A stretch of DNA of 64,000 nucleotides from DASUBV01 sp963725175. Lineage in GTDB: Bacteria; Actinomycetota; Actinomycetes; Streptosporangiales; Streptosporangiaceae. The DNA is taken from assembly GCA_963725175.1 (NCBI GenBank), contig CAVRXH010000006.1:6758001-6822000 (forward strand), given 5' to 3'. A model generated the notes under the pieces. That model searched no databases. It was not told where the DNA came from and saw nothing but the letters and a program-made list of their open reading frames with translations. Below are positions 17,171-25,671 of this stretch, in pieces; position 1 is the first letter of the stretch; each line of letters begins with the position of its first letter. The position numbers were made by a program, and so were the translations under genes.

Positions 17171-20100
17171 TCTGGCGTGCGCAGCCACGCGCTTCTGGCG
17201 GGGCTGCCAGCAGCTCCGCGGCCAGACCGGCCGCGTCCGCGGCACCGAGCCGCTGGTAGATCTCCAGTGCCTGGCGCAGCGCGCCGGTGCCAGCGCCGGC
17301 GTCGCGCAGCCGCGCCCGGCACTTGCCGATGCCCTCAAGCGCGCGCGCCTCCTCCAGCCGGGCACCGCTCGCGCGGGCGAGCTTGAGGGCCCGCTGATGG
17401 CAGGCGCGGGCCTCCAGCGGGTCGGCCTGGGCCAGGCGCGCCCTGCCGGCCTCGTTGAGCGCTTCCGTCTCGCCGCCCTGGTCACCGATGTCCTGGAAGA
17501 TGCCGAGGGCCCGGTCGAGCACGCCGATCGCATCGCGAGTGTCGCTGACGGTCCGCCGCACCCGCCCCAGGCTGACCAGGATGTAGCCCTCGCCGAGCCG
17601 GTCGCCGACCCGGCGGCTGATGTCCAGGCCCTGTTCCAGCAGCCCGATCGCGCCGGGATAGTCCCCGGTTCCCCAGCGCGTGTCGCCGAGGTACTGGCAG
17701 GCGTAAGCCTCGCCAAGCCGGCTGCCGATGCCGCGGTAGATACCGAGGGCCTGTTCCAGCGCGCGGGTCGCGCCGGGGTAGTCGGCGGTCAGCTGCCGGA
17801 CGGCCCCGAGGCCCAGCAGGGCGTAGGCCTCGCCGAGCCGGTCATCATCGCCGCGGGAGATGGCCAGCGCCTGCTCCATCAGGGCGGCGGCGGCCGGGTA
17901 GTCGCCGGTGAGCTGGCGCACGGCGCCCAGGGCGCGGAGCGCGCTGGCCTCGGCCACCGGGTTGCCGATGTCGCGGAGGATGGCCAGGGCCTGCTCCAGC
18001 GGGCCGGTCGCGGCCGGGTAGTCACCGGCCAGCCGCCGCACGGCGCCCAGGGCGCACAGGGCGCTGGCCTCGCCCAGCAGGTCGCCGATGGCGCGGTACC
18101 GGCCTAGCGCCTGCTCCAGCAGGTCGGCGGCGCCGGCCAGGCCTTCTTCCCGTGACTGCCTGACGACTCCCAGGCTGTAGAGGGCGTGCGCCTCGCCGAG
18201 CCGGTCACCGATGCCGCGATAGATGTCCCTGGCCTGCTCTAGCGTTCGCACGGCACCCTGGCCGTCGCTGGTCATGTAGAGCACGTCGCCCAGGTCGAGC
18301 AGGGCGCTCGCCTGGCCGGGCCGGTCGCCTAGCTGCGCGGCGGCCCTGACGGCGGCGGTGTGCAGCCCGATCGCCTGCGGCCAGGGGCCAGCGCTTCGCA
18401 GGTACCCCGCGATCCCGGCGGCCAGCCCGACGACACTGGCCTGGTCCTCGCGCGTCAGGGCCAGGTCGATGCAGGCCACCAGGTTCGCGCGCTCGCTCGC
18501 GAGCCAGGCACGGGCCTCCGCCCGGCCGCGCGGGGCGGCCCCGGCGGCAGGCGCGCCTGGGTCGTCAGGCCCGGCGGCTGGCGGGCGCGTGCGGCGGGCC
18601 AGGTGAGCGTCGGCGGCCAGCGCGGTGCGCTGGTAGTAGCCGAGCAGCCGCGCGATGGCCCGCTCGCGCGCACCGGAGGACTCGCCGACGGCCAGGCTCC
18701 TGGCGTACTGGCGGATCAGGTCGTGCATCCGGTACCGGCGCGGCGCCGGCTCCTCCAGCAGCCGGTCGGCGTTGAGCGCGTCGAGGTGCGCGGCGGCCTC
18801 GCCGGGCGTCAGGCCGGCCAGCGCGGCGGCCGCGCTGGCCTCGATGTCCGGACCGGGATGCAGGCCCAGGAAGCGGAAGAAGCGCTGCCGCCCGGCGTCC
18901 AGGTCCTGGTAGGACGCCTCGAAGGCGGCGGCGACCGTGCGGTTCTCGGCGGCGACGGTCAGCAGCCGCGCCCTGGTCTCGGCGATCAGGTCGGCCATGC
19001 TCCAGGACTGGTGCCGCGCGAACAGCCTGGCCAGCAGCGAGATAGCCAGGGGCAGGTGACCGCACAGGGCCACCAGGCCGGCCACCTGGCCGCCGTCGCC
19101 GGCGGCGCGCGGTGCCAGGCAGGTGAACATCGCCACCGCCTTGTCGGGCGGCAGGACATCAAGCGGCATCTCCAGCGCGGCCGGCAGGTCGCCGAGGAAC
19201 CGGCGGCTGGTGACCAGCACCAGGCACCCGGCCGTGCCCGGCAGCAGCGGCGCGACCTGGGCGCTGCCCGCCGCGTTATCGAGGATCAGCAGGGCCCGCT
19301 GGCCGGCCAGCCGGTCCCGCCACATCGCGGCCCGGTCGTCGAGGTCGGCCGGCAGCGACCGGGGATCAACCCCGTCGGCCGCCAGCAGGGCGGCCAGCAC
19401 GTCGGCGGGATCGGCGGGCCGCTGTCCCGGCGTGTGGCCGTGCAGGTCCACGAAGAGCTGCCGGTCGGGGAAGCGGTCCGCCATCAGGTGTCCGGCCCGG
19501 ACCGCCAGGGCGGTCTTCCCGACCCCGGGCATCCCGTCGATCGCGGAGATCACCACCGTCCCCGGCCGCTGCGTGACGGCCTGGTCCAGCAGCCGGGTGA
19601 GCGTGCCCAGCTCCGCGGCCCGCCCCGCGAAGTGCGCGGTCGCGGCCGGCAGCTGGCGGACCACGGCGGGCGCTGCAGGAGCGCGCGGCGCGGCGGGGGC
19701 ATGCGGGACGGCGGGGACATGGGGGGCGGCGGCGCTATCGGCGGCCGGCAGGCCGCCGGCCAGCAGCCGGCGGTGCAGCCGCCGCAGCGCGGGCCCGGGA
19801 TCGGCGCCTAGCTCCTCGGCCAGTAGCTTCCTGGCCTGCTCGTAGACCTCCAGCGCCTCGGCGGGGCGGCCGCCTTGCTCCAGGGCACGCATCAGCTCGT
19901 GCCAGAACCGCTCCCGCAGCGGGTACGCCGTCGTGAGCTGGCGCAGCTCGGCCACCAGCTCCGGCGCGCGGCCGCAGCCGATCGCCGCCGCCGCCCGCAG
20001 TTCCAGGGCGTCAAGCCGCAGCTCATCCAGCCGGGCGGCCGCCGCGGCGACCAGCGGCCCGCGCGGCACGTCGGCCAGCGCCGGCCCCCGCCACAGGGCC

Positions 20101-20486
20101 AGCGCGTCCGCGATCAGGTCCGCCGCCCGCTGAGCGTCGGCCCGGTCGAGGGCGTCGCGGGCCGCGGCGATCAGCCGCTCGAACCGCGACACGTCCAGGC
20201 AGGCGCGGTCCGCGATCAGCCGGTAACCGGGTGCCTGGGTGACCAGCACCAGGCCGCCCGGATCGCCGATCAGCCGCCGTAGTCGCGCGACGTAGCCGCT
20301 GACCAGCTTGCGCGCGCCCGGCGGAGGACTGGCGCCCCACAGCTCGTCGGTGAGCTGCTCGGTGGAGACAACCTGCCCAGGCTGCAGCAGCAGCACCGCG
20401 AGCAGGGCCCGCCATTTCGGCGCGCCGATCCCGGTCCAGGCTCCGTCTGCGCGGACCTCCAGCGGTCCCAGCATGCGACCCAACAT
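17166..20486 (-). CDS. SARP (AfsR-like) transcriptional regulator with NB-ARC and long TPR array
   Basis: 1106 residues from ATG 20486, with an AGGGA ribosome-binding site; upstream in-frame sequence is not protein-like. The domain order is winged helix (about 1-90: LEVRADGAWTGIGAPKWRALL), BTAD (to 240), a Pro/Ala/His linker, NB-ARC (GMPGVGKTAL near 320, ALLILDNAAG, RYRMHDLIRQYARSL) and then about ten 40-residue TPR units of the type LGEAYALLGLGAVRQL. It is a paralogue in design of the SARP at 11945, but with a different linker and a longer TPR array. It is divergent from the StrR-like gene, with a palindrome between them. It probably activates local genes on binding a peptide or protein ligand through the TPR array. 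Confidence 0.85.
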   Translation of the reverse strand: MLGRMLGPLEVRADGAWTGIGAPKWRALLAVLLLQPGQVVSTEQLTDELWGASPPPGARKLVSGYVARLRRLIGDPGGLVLVTQAPGYRLIADRACLDVSRFERLIAAARDALDRADAQRAADLIADALALWRGPALADVPRGPLVAAAAARLDELRLDALELRAAAAIGCGRAPELVAELRQLTTAYPLRERFWHELMRALEQGGRPAEALEVYEQARKLLAEELGADPGPALRRLHRRLLAGGLPAADSAAAPHVPAVPHAPAAPRAPAAPAVVRQLPAATAHFAGRAAELGTLTRLLDQAVTQRPGTVVISAIDGMPGVGKTALAVRAGHLMADRFPDRQLFVDLHGHTPGQRPADPADVLAALLAADGVDPRSLPADLDDRAAMWRDRLAGQRALLILDNAAGSAQVAPLLPGTAGCLVLVTSRRFLGDLPAALEMPLDVLPPDKAVAMFTCLAPRAAGDGGQVAGLVALCGHLPLAISLLARLFARHQSWSMADLIAETRARLLTVAAENRTVAAAFEASYQDLDAGRQRFFRFLGLHPGPDIEASAAAALAGLTPGEAAAHLDALNADRLLEEPAPRRYRMHDLIRQYARSLAVGESSGARERAIARLLGYYQRTALAADAHLARRTRPPAAGPDDPGAPAAGAAPRGRAEARAWLASERANLVACIDLALTREDQASVVGLAAGIAGYLRSAGPWPQAIGLHTAAVRAAAQLGDRPGQASALLDLGDVLYMTSDGQGAVRTLEQARDIYRGIGDRLGEAHALYSLGVVRQSREEGLAGAADLLEQALGRYRAIGDLLGEASALCALGAVRRLAGDYPAATGPLEQALAILRDIGNPVAEASALRALGAVRQLTGDYPAAAALMEQALAISRGDDDRLGEAYALLGLGAVRQLTADYPGATRALEQALGIYRGIGSRLGEAYACQYLGDTRWGTGDYPGAIGLLEQGLDISRRVGDRLGEGYILVSLGRVRRTVSDTRDAIGVLDRALGIFQDIGDQGGETEALNEAGRARLAQADPLEARACHQRALKLARASGARLEEARALEGIGKCRARLRDAGAGTGALRQALEIYQRLGAADAAGLAAELLAAPPEARGCARQM

Positions 20487-20504
20487 GCGCGTTCCCTGGT
20501 AGGC

Positions 20505-20515
20505 GACAAATTGTC
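20505..20515. promoter_or_regulatory. palindrome GACAAATTGTC between divergent regulators
   Basis: An 11-base perfect palindrome lies 19 bases before the SARP start and 150 bases before the StrR-like start. This is a good position for an operator overlapping the SARP promoter. Confidence 0.45.
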
Positions 20516-20664
20516 CCGCCCCTACCGCACTCAACCACGAGGCGGACAAGGGAATCAACGCGCGAGGCCGGCGGCCCGCGAGCAGGCTCCGCCGCCGCTC
20601 CGACGAAAGTCGGACGGCACCGGAGAGAGTCTGATCCGCAACTGCGCCTCGGCTAGGGAGACAG

Positions 20665-21660
20665 ATGACGGGCTGGGCTCCGGGGCACCCCGGCGAGCGG
20701 GCGGATGCCGCCGGGTGCCCGCGCGCGGTGCACGCGCTGCCGGTCGGCTCGCTGCGCGGCGGGCACTCACCCCGCCTGACCGGCGAGGACGCGCAGCATA
20801 TCCAGCTCATCGCCCAGGTCCAGGCGCCGCTGCCGCCGATTCTCGTGCAGCGCGGCACCATGCGGGTAATCGACGGCATGCACCGGCTGCGGGCGGCGCG
20901 GCTGCTCGGGCGGCCGACCATCGACGCGGTGTTCTTCGACGGCGAGGACGCCGACGCGCTGGTCGCGGCGGTGCGGGCCAACACCGGTCACGGCCTGCCG
21001 CTCACCCTGGCCGACCGCGTCGCGGCGGGCGAGCGGATCGTCGCGCTGCTGCCCTGGCGGTCGGACCGGTGGATCGCCGAGGTAACGGGCCTGGCGCCGG
21101 CCACCGTCGGCATGATCAGGCGCCGGTGCCCGGCCGGCCAGGACCTCTCAGGCCGGAAACAGGGCGGCGCCGGCCTGGCGGGCGCTGGCCTGGCCGGGAG
21201 CCGGGTCGGGCGCGACGGCCGGGCGCGCCCCGTCGACATCGCGCGGCGGCGGCGGCTGGCGGCGAGCGCGATCAGGCGGCACCCCGACGCCTCGCTCCGG
21301 GTGATCGCCAGGATGGCGGGGATCTCGCCGGGCACGGTCAGGGACGTGCGCCAGCGCGTGCTGCGCGGCGAGGACCCGGTCGGATCCGCCCGGCAGCCGC
21401 GACCCGGCGGGCACGCGGCGCGAGACCGCGGCACGCTGCTGCGGGACCTGCGCAGGGACCCGTCCCTGCGGCTGACCGAGCGCGGCCGGGGACTGCTGAC
21501 CTGGCTCGCGGCGCGGGCCGCGGGGCCAGCCGGGCTCGACGAACTCGTCAGCGGTGTGCCCGAGCACTGCCTGTATCTCGTCGCGCGGCTCGCGCGGCAG
21601 TGCGCGGATGAATGGCAGGCCGCCGCGAACGGCCTGGAAGAGCGCCTCGGCCGCGACTAA
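20665..21660 (+). CDS. StrR/ParB-N-domain family transcriptional regulator
   Basis: 331 residues. The N-terminal 110 residues form a ParB/sulfiredoxin-like domain (LPVGSLR, HIQLIAQVQAPLPPILVQ, IDGMHRLRAARLLG). An HTH region follows (WIAEVTGLAPATVGMIRRR) and a second HTH-like segment lies near 215 (VIARMAGISPGTVRDV). This is the layout of StrR, NovG and Tei15-type activators, which bind GTTC...GAAC inverted repeats and switch on antibiotic clusters. No aminoglycoside or glycopeptide cluster is adjacent. The next genes downstream are two secreted-protein cassettes, each with a StrR-like operator. AGGGAGA lies just before the ATG. Confidence 0.8.
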   Translation: MTGWAPGHPGERADAAGCPRAVHALPVGSLRGGHSPRLTGEDAQHIQLIAQVQAPLPPILVQRGTMRVIDGMHRLRAARLLGRPTIDAVFFDGEDADALVAAVRANTGHGLPLTLADRVAAGERIVALLPWRSDRWIAEVTGLAPATVGMIRRRCPAGQDLSGRKQGGAGLAGAGLAGSRVGRDGRARPVDIARRRRLAASAIRRHPDASLRVIARMAGISPGTVRDVRQRVLRGEDPVGSARQPRPGGHAARDRGTLLRDLRRDPSLRLTERGRGLLTWLAARAAGPAGLDELVSGVPEHCLYLVARLARQCADEWQAAANGLEERLGRD

Positions 21661-21755
21661 GCCGCCGCCTGCTGGTGCCGCTACGCCGCGACTTCTTTTC
21701 TTCGACTATTTGTCATTCATTCTCCCTGGTGCCCCCGGCAGGCGCGCAAGCAGTT

Positions 21756-21784
21756 GTTCAGCCGTTCACGACAGGTGTTTGAAC
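21756..21784. promoter_or_regulatory. StrR-like operator, cassette 1
   Basis: GTTCAGCCG, 11 bases, then TGTTTGAAC. This matches the published StrR-family consensus GTTCRACTG-N11-CRGTYGAAC at 14 of 18 positions and at all GTTC/GAAC ends, with the exact spacing. It lies 100 bases before the start of the propeller-CHAP gene and 95 bases after the stop of the StrR-like gene. Confidence 0.6.
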
Positions 21785-21884
21785 AGCTCCTTGTCCGCGC
21801 GCTCAGCGCGGTAATAGCGTGCCGCCCGAATCTGCCCGGCGTGGTATTCGGCCGGGTTTCCTGATGCGAATGGAGTTGGTGGCA

Positions 21885-23348
21885 ATGGGATGGCGGCGAC
21901 GACTGCTCGCGGGCGCTGCCGTGCTGGCGGCGGCCTGCGCGGCGGTGGCGCCCGGAGCGGTCTCTGGGCGGGCGCTGGCGGCCTCGGACACGGGCACGTT
22001 CCACGTGTTCAGCGTGAGCACGACGGGCAACCTGTACCAGGACACCTGGGGCGGCTCCTGGACCGGCTGGCAGGACCTGACGAACGACGGCGTGGACCTG
22101 ACGGGCGCGCCGGGCATTGCCTATGACCCTTCCGACGGCTCGTACCATGCGTTCGCGCTGGGCACGAATAACAACGTCTACCAGGACACTTACACGCCGT
22201 CCGGCGGCTGGGGCACCTGGCAGAACCTGGGCGGCGGCCTGCAGGGCGGTGTGTCGGCGGTCTACGTGAACGGCACGTTCCACGTCTTCAGCGTCAGCAC
22301 GACCGGGAACCTGTACCAGGACACCTGGGGCGGCTCGTGGACCGGCTGGCAGAACCTCGGCAACGACGGCGTGAACCTCACCGGGTCGCCCGGCATCGCC
22401 TATGACCCCTCGGATGGCTCGTATCACGCGTTCGCGGTCGGCACGAACAACAACGTCTACCAGGACACTTACACGCCGTCCGGCGGATGGGGCACCTGGC
22501 AGAACCTCGGCGGCGGCCTGGCCGGCGGCGTGTCGGCGGCGTTCGTGAACGGCACCTTCCACGTCTTCAGCGTCAGCCCCACCGGGAACCTCTACCAGGA
22601 CACCTGGGGCGGGTCCTGGACCGGCTGGCAGAACCTGAGCAACGACGGCGTGAACCTGACCGGAGCACCGGGCGTCGCCTACGACTCCACCGACGGCTCC
22701 TACCATGCGTTCGCGCTGGGCACGAACAACAACATGTACCAGGACACCTACACGCCGTCCGGCGGGTGGGGCACCTGGCAGAACCTCGGCGGCGGCCTTC
22801 AGGGCGGCATCAATGTCGCCTACGTCGGCGCGTCCTCCGTCACCTCCGCGATCGTCAGCACCGCCGAGTCCCAGGTCGGCTACACCGACAACCCGGCGGA
22901 CACCTACTGCAACAAGTACAGCAACTACTGGGGCGTCGGGAGCACCTCAGGCTGCGGCTCGGGGACCAGGTCGGAGGAGTGGTGCGCGGACTTCGCCGCC
23001 TGGGTGTGGCGGACCGCGGGCGTGTCCTTCACCTACGGCTTCGGCTCCGGCGACATCGATGCCGCCGCGGCCAGCTTCTACCAGTGGGGCGCCGCCAACG
23101 GCACCTGGCACGCCGCGGGCTCCGGCTACACCCCGCAACCAGGTGACGCCGTCATCTACGGCCTGAACTCCGCCGGGACCTCCGCCGATCACGTCGCCAT
23201 CGTCACCAGCTACACGGCGGGCGACGCCGGCCCGAACGTGGTCAACGGCGACTTCGGGCTTAGCAGCGGCGACGACGGGGTCAAGGCGGGCACGGACCAG
23301 ACCACGGCGACCGGCTCCGACGGCATCAGCGGGTACGTGTCGCCATGA
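21885..23348 (+). CDS. secreted propeller protein with C-terminal CHAP cell-wall hydrolase domain
   Basis: 487 residues. ATG 21885 is chosen because GGAG stands 9 bases before it, with identical spacing in the paralogue at 24253; ATGs at 21864 and 21870 are also in frame. A signal peptide (WRRRLLAGAAVLAAACAAVAPG) is followed by three 93-residue units of the TFHVFSVSTTGNLYQDTWGG type, each containing two tectonin/PLL-like blades. Residues 320-487 form a CHAP amidase-type domain with candidate catalytic Cys in EEWCADFAAWV near 366 and His in DHVAIV near 435. It probably binds glycans and cleaves peptidoglycan outside the cell. The stop overlaps the next gene as ATGA. Confidence 0.75.
   Translation: MGWRRRLLAGAAVLAAACAAVAPGAVSGRALAASDTGTFHVFSVSTTGNLYQDTWGGSWTGWQDLTNDGVDLTGAPGIAYDPSDGSYHAFALGTNNNVYQDTYTPSGGWGTWQNLGGGLQGGVSAVYVNGTFHVFSVSTTGNLYQDTWGGSWTGWQNLGNDGVNLTGSPGIAYDPSDGSYHAFAVGTNNNVYQDTYTPSGGWGTWQNLGGGLAGGVSAAFVNGTFHVFSVSPTGNLYQDTWGGSWTGWQNLSNDGVNLTGAPGVAYDSTDGSYHAFALGTNNNMYQDTYTPSGGWGTWQNLGGGLQGGINVAYVGASSVTSAIVSTAESQVGYTDNPADTYCNKYSNYWGVGSTSGCGSGTRSEEWCADFAAWVWRTAGVSFTYGFGSGDIDAAAASFYQWGAANGTWHAAGSGYTPQPGDAVIYGLNSAGTSADHVAIVTSYTAGDAGPNVVNGDFGLSSGDDGVKAGTDQTTATGSDGISGYVSP
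21996..22832 (+). repeat. three 279-bp direct repeats (propeller units, cassette 1)
   Basis: Units begin near 21996, 22275 and 22554 and are nearly identical in DNA, including at many third codon positions. The same unit occurs three more times at 24364-25200. Confidence 0.85.
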
Positions 23349-23980
23349 GCCGTATCGCCATGAGCAGGCGCGCCACGATCACGGCCGCGCTCAGCCTGGC
23401 AGCCGCGGGCGCGGCCGTGGCGGCCGTCGCGGCTGGCTTCGGCGGCGGCCCGGCCACGGTGACGGCCGGCCGGCCCGCCCAGCCGCCGGCCGCGCCCGTG
23501 GCCAGGACGGCGGCGCACCCGGCCGCCCAGACCCCCGGCGCGACCCCGGGCAAGCGAGTGCTCCGGGCAGCCCAGCCTGATAACAGCAAGAGGCAGCCTG
23601 CCGCGAGCCCGGCGACGACCGCGCACGCTGGCGGCCGGGGCGGCACCACGACACCCAAGTGGGGCATCTACGTAGACGCGCGGGAAACAGCCCCGCACTA
23701 CGTGCTGTCCGTGGCCAGGACCGGTCCCGGCGTCATCAAGGGCGCGGTCAACTACCTGTACCCGGGCGGGGCCACGTTCGTGGGCCAGTACACCGGCACG
23801 GTCTCCCGCGACGGGCGGATCACCATGCGGTTCGGCGCGGGCACGGCCGCGGCGGGCGCGATGGTCGCCGGCAGCTACCGGGATGGCCATCTCATCCTGG
23901 CCAGCTGCGCATCGGTGCTGCGCAGGGCCGCGAAGGCGGGTGACTGCACCTTCACCTACAACGGCAACGTGCCCGACTAA
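23345..23980 (+). CDS. small exported partner protein, cassette 1
   Basis: 211 residues, starting in an ATGA overlap with the propeller-CHAP gene. The N-terminus (RRATITAALSLAAAGAAVAAVAAG) is a signal peptide or anchor, followed by a Pro/Ala/Thr-rich spacer to about residue 105. The C-terminal 105-residue domain shares GIYVD, PHYVLSV, an IxGxVxYxY-like strand, a CA..L pair and DCTFTYNG with the second gene of the next cassette. Two Cys (ASCAS, GDCTF) probably form a disulfide. No known family is recognised. Tight coupling suggests it acts with, anchors or protects against the hydrolase, but that is inference. ATG 23360 is an alternative start. Confidence 0.65.
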   Translation: MSRIAMSRRATITAALSLAAAGAAVAAVAAGFGGGPATVTAGRPAQPPAAPVARTAAHPAAQTPGATPGKRVLRAAQPDNSKRQPAASPATTAHAGGRGGTTTPKWGIYVDARETAPHYVLSVARTGPGVIKGAVNYLYPGGATFVGQYTGTVSRDGRITMRFGAGTAAAGAMVAGSYRDGHLILASCASVLRRAAKAGDCTFTYNGNVPD

Positions 23981-24001
23981 GGGGCCTCGCCCTGGAGCGG
24001 G

Positions 24002-24040
24002 AATGCCCGCCCCGCGCTCTCCCGCGCCGGGGCGGGCATT
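24002..24040. terminator. 13-bp hairpin, terminator of cassette 1
   Basis: AATGCCCGCCCCG and its exact complement enclose a 13-base loop, 21 bases after the stop of the partner gene, followed by TTCC. Confidence 0.7.
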
Positions 24041-24121
24041 TCCATGATCGCGTAGATACGCCGGCCCGGAATTCATCCGGAACGGAGCTGCGCCGCGCAC
24101 CGCCGTTTAATCTCGCGGGCC

Positions 24122-24150
24122 GTTCAGGTGTTCATGGTGATTGGTTGAAC
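24122..24150. promoter_or_regulatory. StrR-like operator, cassette 2
   Basis: GTTCAGGTG, 11 bases, then TGGTTGAAC, matching the StrR-family consensus at 15 of 18 positions with exact spacing. It is 102 bases before the start of the second propeller gene, almost the same distance as in cassette 1. The following leader (ATAGCGTGC...CCGAATCTGCCC) is also conserved between the cassettes. Confidence 0.6.
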
Positions 24151-24252
24151 GGTCCGTTGTGCGCCCGGTGCCTCGGGTCATAGCGTGCGGGCCGAATCTG
24201 CCCTGGCCCGATGCTCGGCCGGGGTTTTCCGCGCGGAATGGAGATGGTGGCA

Positions 24253-25671
24253 ATGGGATGGCGGCGACGGCTGCTCGCGGGTACTGCCGTGCTGGCGGCG
24301 GCCAGTGCGGCGGTAGTGCCCGGAGCGGCATCGGGGCAGGCGCTGGCGGCGTCCAGCCCTGGCTCGTTTCATGTGTTCGGGGTGTCCACGACCGGAAACC
24401 TGTACCAGGACACCTGGGGCGGCTCCTGGACCGGCTGGCAGGACCTGACCAACGACGGCGTCAGCCTGACCGGCGCGCCCGGCATCGCCTATGACTCCTC
24501 GGACGGCTCGTACCATGCGTTCGCGGTGAGCACGAATAACAATGTCTACCAGGACACTTACACGCCGTCCGGCGGGTGGGGGACCTGGCAGAACCTGGGC
24601 GGCGGCCTGGCGGGCGGGGTGTCCGCCGTGTTCGTGAACGGCACGTTCCACGTCTTCAGCGTCAGCACGACGGGCAACTTGTACCAGGACACCTGGGGCG
24701 GCTCGTGGACCGGCTGGCAGAACCTGAGCAACGACGGGGTAGCCCTCACCGGCTCGCCGGCGATCGACTACGACCCGTCCGATGGCTCGTATCACGCGTT
24801 CGCGCTGGGCACGAATAACAATGTCTACCAGGACACTTACACGCCGTCCGGCGGGTGGGGGACCTGGCAGAACCTGGGCGGCGGCCTGGCGGGCGGGGTG
24901 TCCGCCGTGTTCGTGAACGGCACGTTCCACGTGTTCAGCGTGTCCACGACCGGCAACCTGTACCAGGACACCTGGGGCGGGTCCTGGACCGGCTGGCAGA
25001 ACCTGAGCAACGACGGCGTGAACCTGACCGGAGCACCCGGCGTCGCCTACGACTCCACCGACGGCTCGTATCACGCGTTCGCGCTGGGCACGAACAACAA
25101 CGTCTACCAGGACACCTACACGCCGTCCGGCGGGTGGGGCACCTGGCAGAACCTCGGCGGCGGCCTCCAGGGCGGCATCAACGCCACCTACGTCGCGCCG
25201 CCCGCCACCAGTTGCACGCCGGACAACAGCTGCACCCCGCAGACGTTCGCCGACGCGATCTTCGGCTACTCTGGGATCGGCGCGCCCGTCACCGCCGCCA
25301 ACGAGTACGCCTTCGAGACCTGGGAGCGGGCCGAGGGCGGCGGCGCGGGCTGCCCGGGCCAGCCGGCGGACACCGCCCCGTGGGCGAACTCCGGCGGCCC
25401 GGCCGGCAACCCGATCAACACCACGCAGCCCGAGCCGGGCAGCACCTCGTGGAACAGCGTCGGCGTGCAGATCTTCGCCAACGCCGACGGCCAGACCTGC
25501 TGGTACTGGGGCGTCACCGCCAACGCGCAGACGTTGCTCAACGGCCACTACCAGGTGATCCTGAACGTCCTGGACAGCCCGTCGTCCAGCGACAGCACCC
25601 AGTGCGTCGATCTCGCCGAGGCGGTGGGGGACACCCCGTGGGGGACCGGTGACTTCAAGGCGGACTGCTGA
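24253..25671 (+). CDS. secreted propeller protein with C-terminal putative lysozyme-like domain
   Basis: 472 residues from ATG 24253 (GGAG 9 bases upstream, as in the paralogue). The signal peptide and three 93-residue propeller units are nearly identical to those of the gene at 21885. The last 155 residues are unrelated to CHAP: ANEYAFETWERAEGG, NPINTTQPEPGS, SWNSVGVQIFANADG and a closing YQVILNVL. This pattern resembles a phage/actinobacterial lysozyme- or transglycosylase-like domain (WxxxEGG...NPLxTT...NxxGVxxY), with the Glu of AEGG a possible catalytic acid. It has four or more Cys. So the propeller is conserved and the catalytic domain is swapped. The enzyme class is inferred and not certain. 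The stop overlaps the next start (TGATG). Confidence 0.65.
   Translation: MGWRRRLLAGTAVLAAASAAVVPGAASGQALAASSPGSFHVFGVSTTGNLYQDTWGGSWTGWQDLTNDGVSLTGAPGIAYDSSDGSYHAFAVSTNNNVYQDTYTPSGGWGTWQNLGGGLAGGVSAVFVNGTFHVFSVSTTGNLYQDTWGGSWTGWQNLSNDGVALTGSPAIDYDPSDGSYHAFALGTNNNVYQDTYTPSGGWGTWQNLGGGLAGGVSAVFVNGTFHVFSVSTTGNLYQDTWGGSWTGWQNLSNDGVNLTGAPGVAYDSTDGSYHAFALGTNNNVYQDTYTPSGGWGTWQNLGGGLQGGINATYVAPPATSCTPDNSCTPQTFADAIFGYSGIGAPVTAANEYAFETWERAEGGGAGCPGQPADTAPWANSGGPAGNPINTTQPEPGSTSWNSVGVQIFANADGQTCWYWGVTANAQTLLNGHYQVILNVLDSPSSSDSTQCVDLAEAVGDTPWGTGDFKADC
24364..25200 (+). repeat. three 279-bp direct repeats (propeller units, cassette 2)
   Basis: Units begin near 24364, 24643 and 24922. They are near-identical to each other and to the units of cassette 1, a substrate for recombination between the two genes. 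Confidence 0.85.

Noticed and set aside
20665..21660. Plasmid partition protein ParB
   Set aside because: There is no ParA gene or parS-like site beside it. The domain order and the nearby GTTC-N21-GAAC sites fit StrR-type regulators better.
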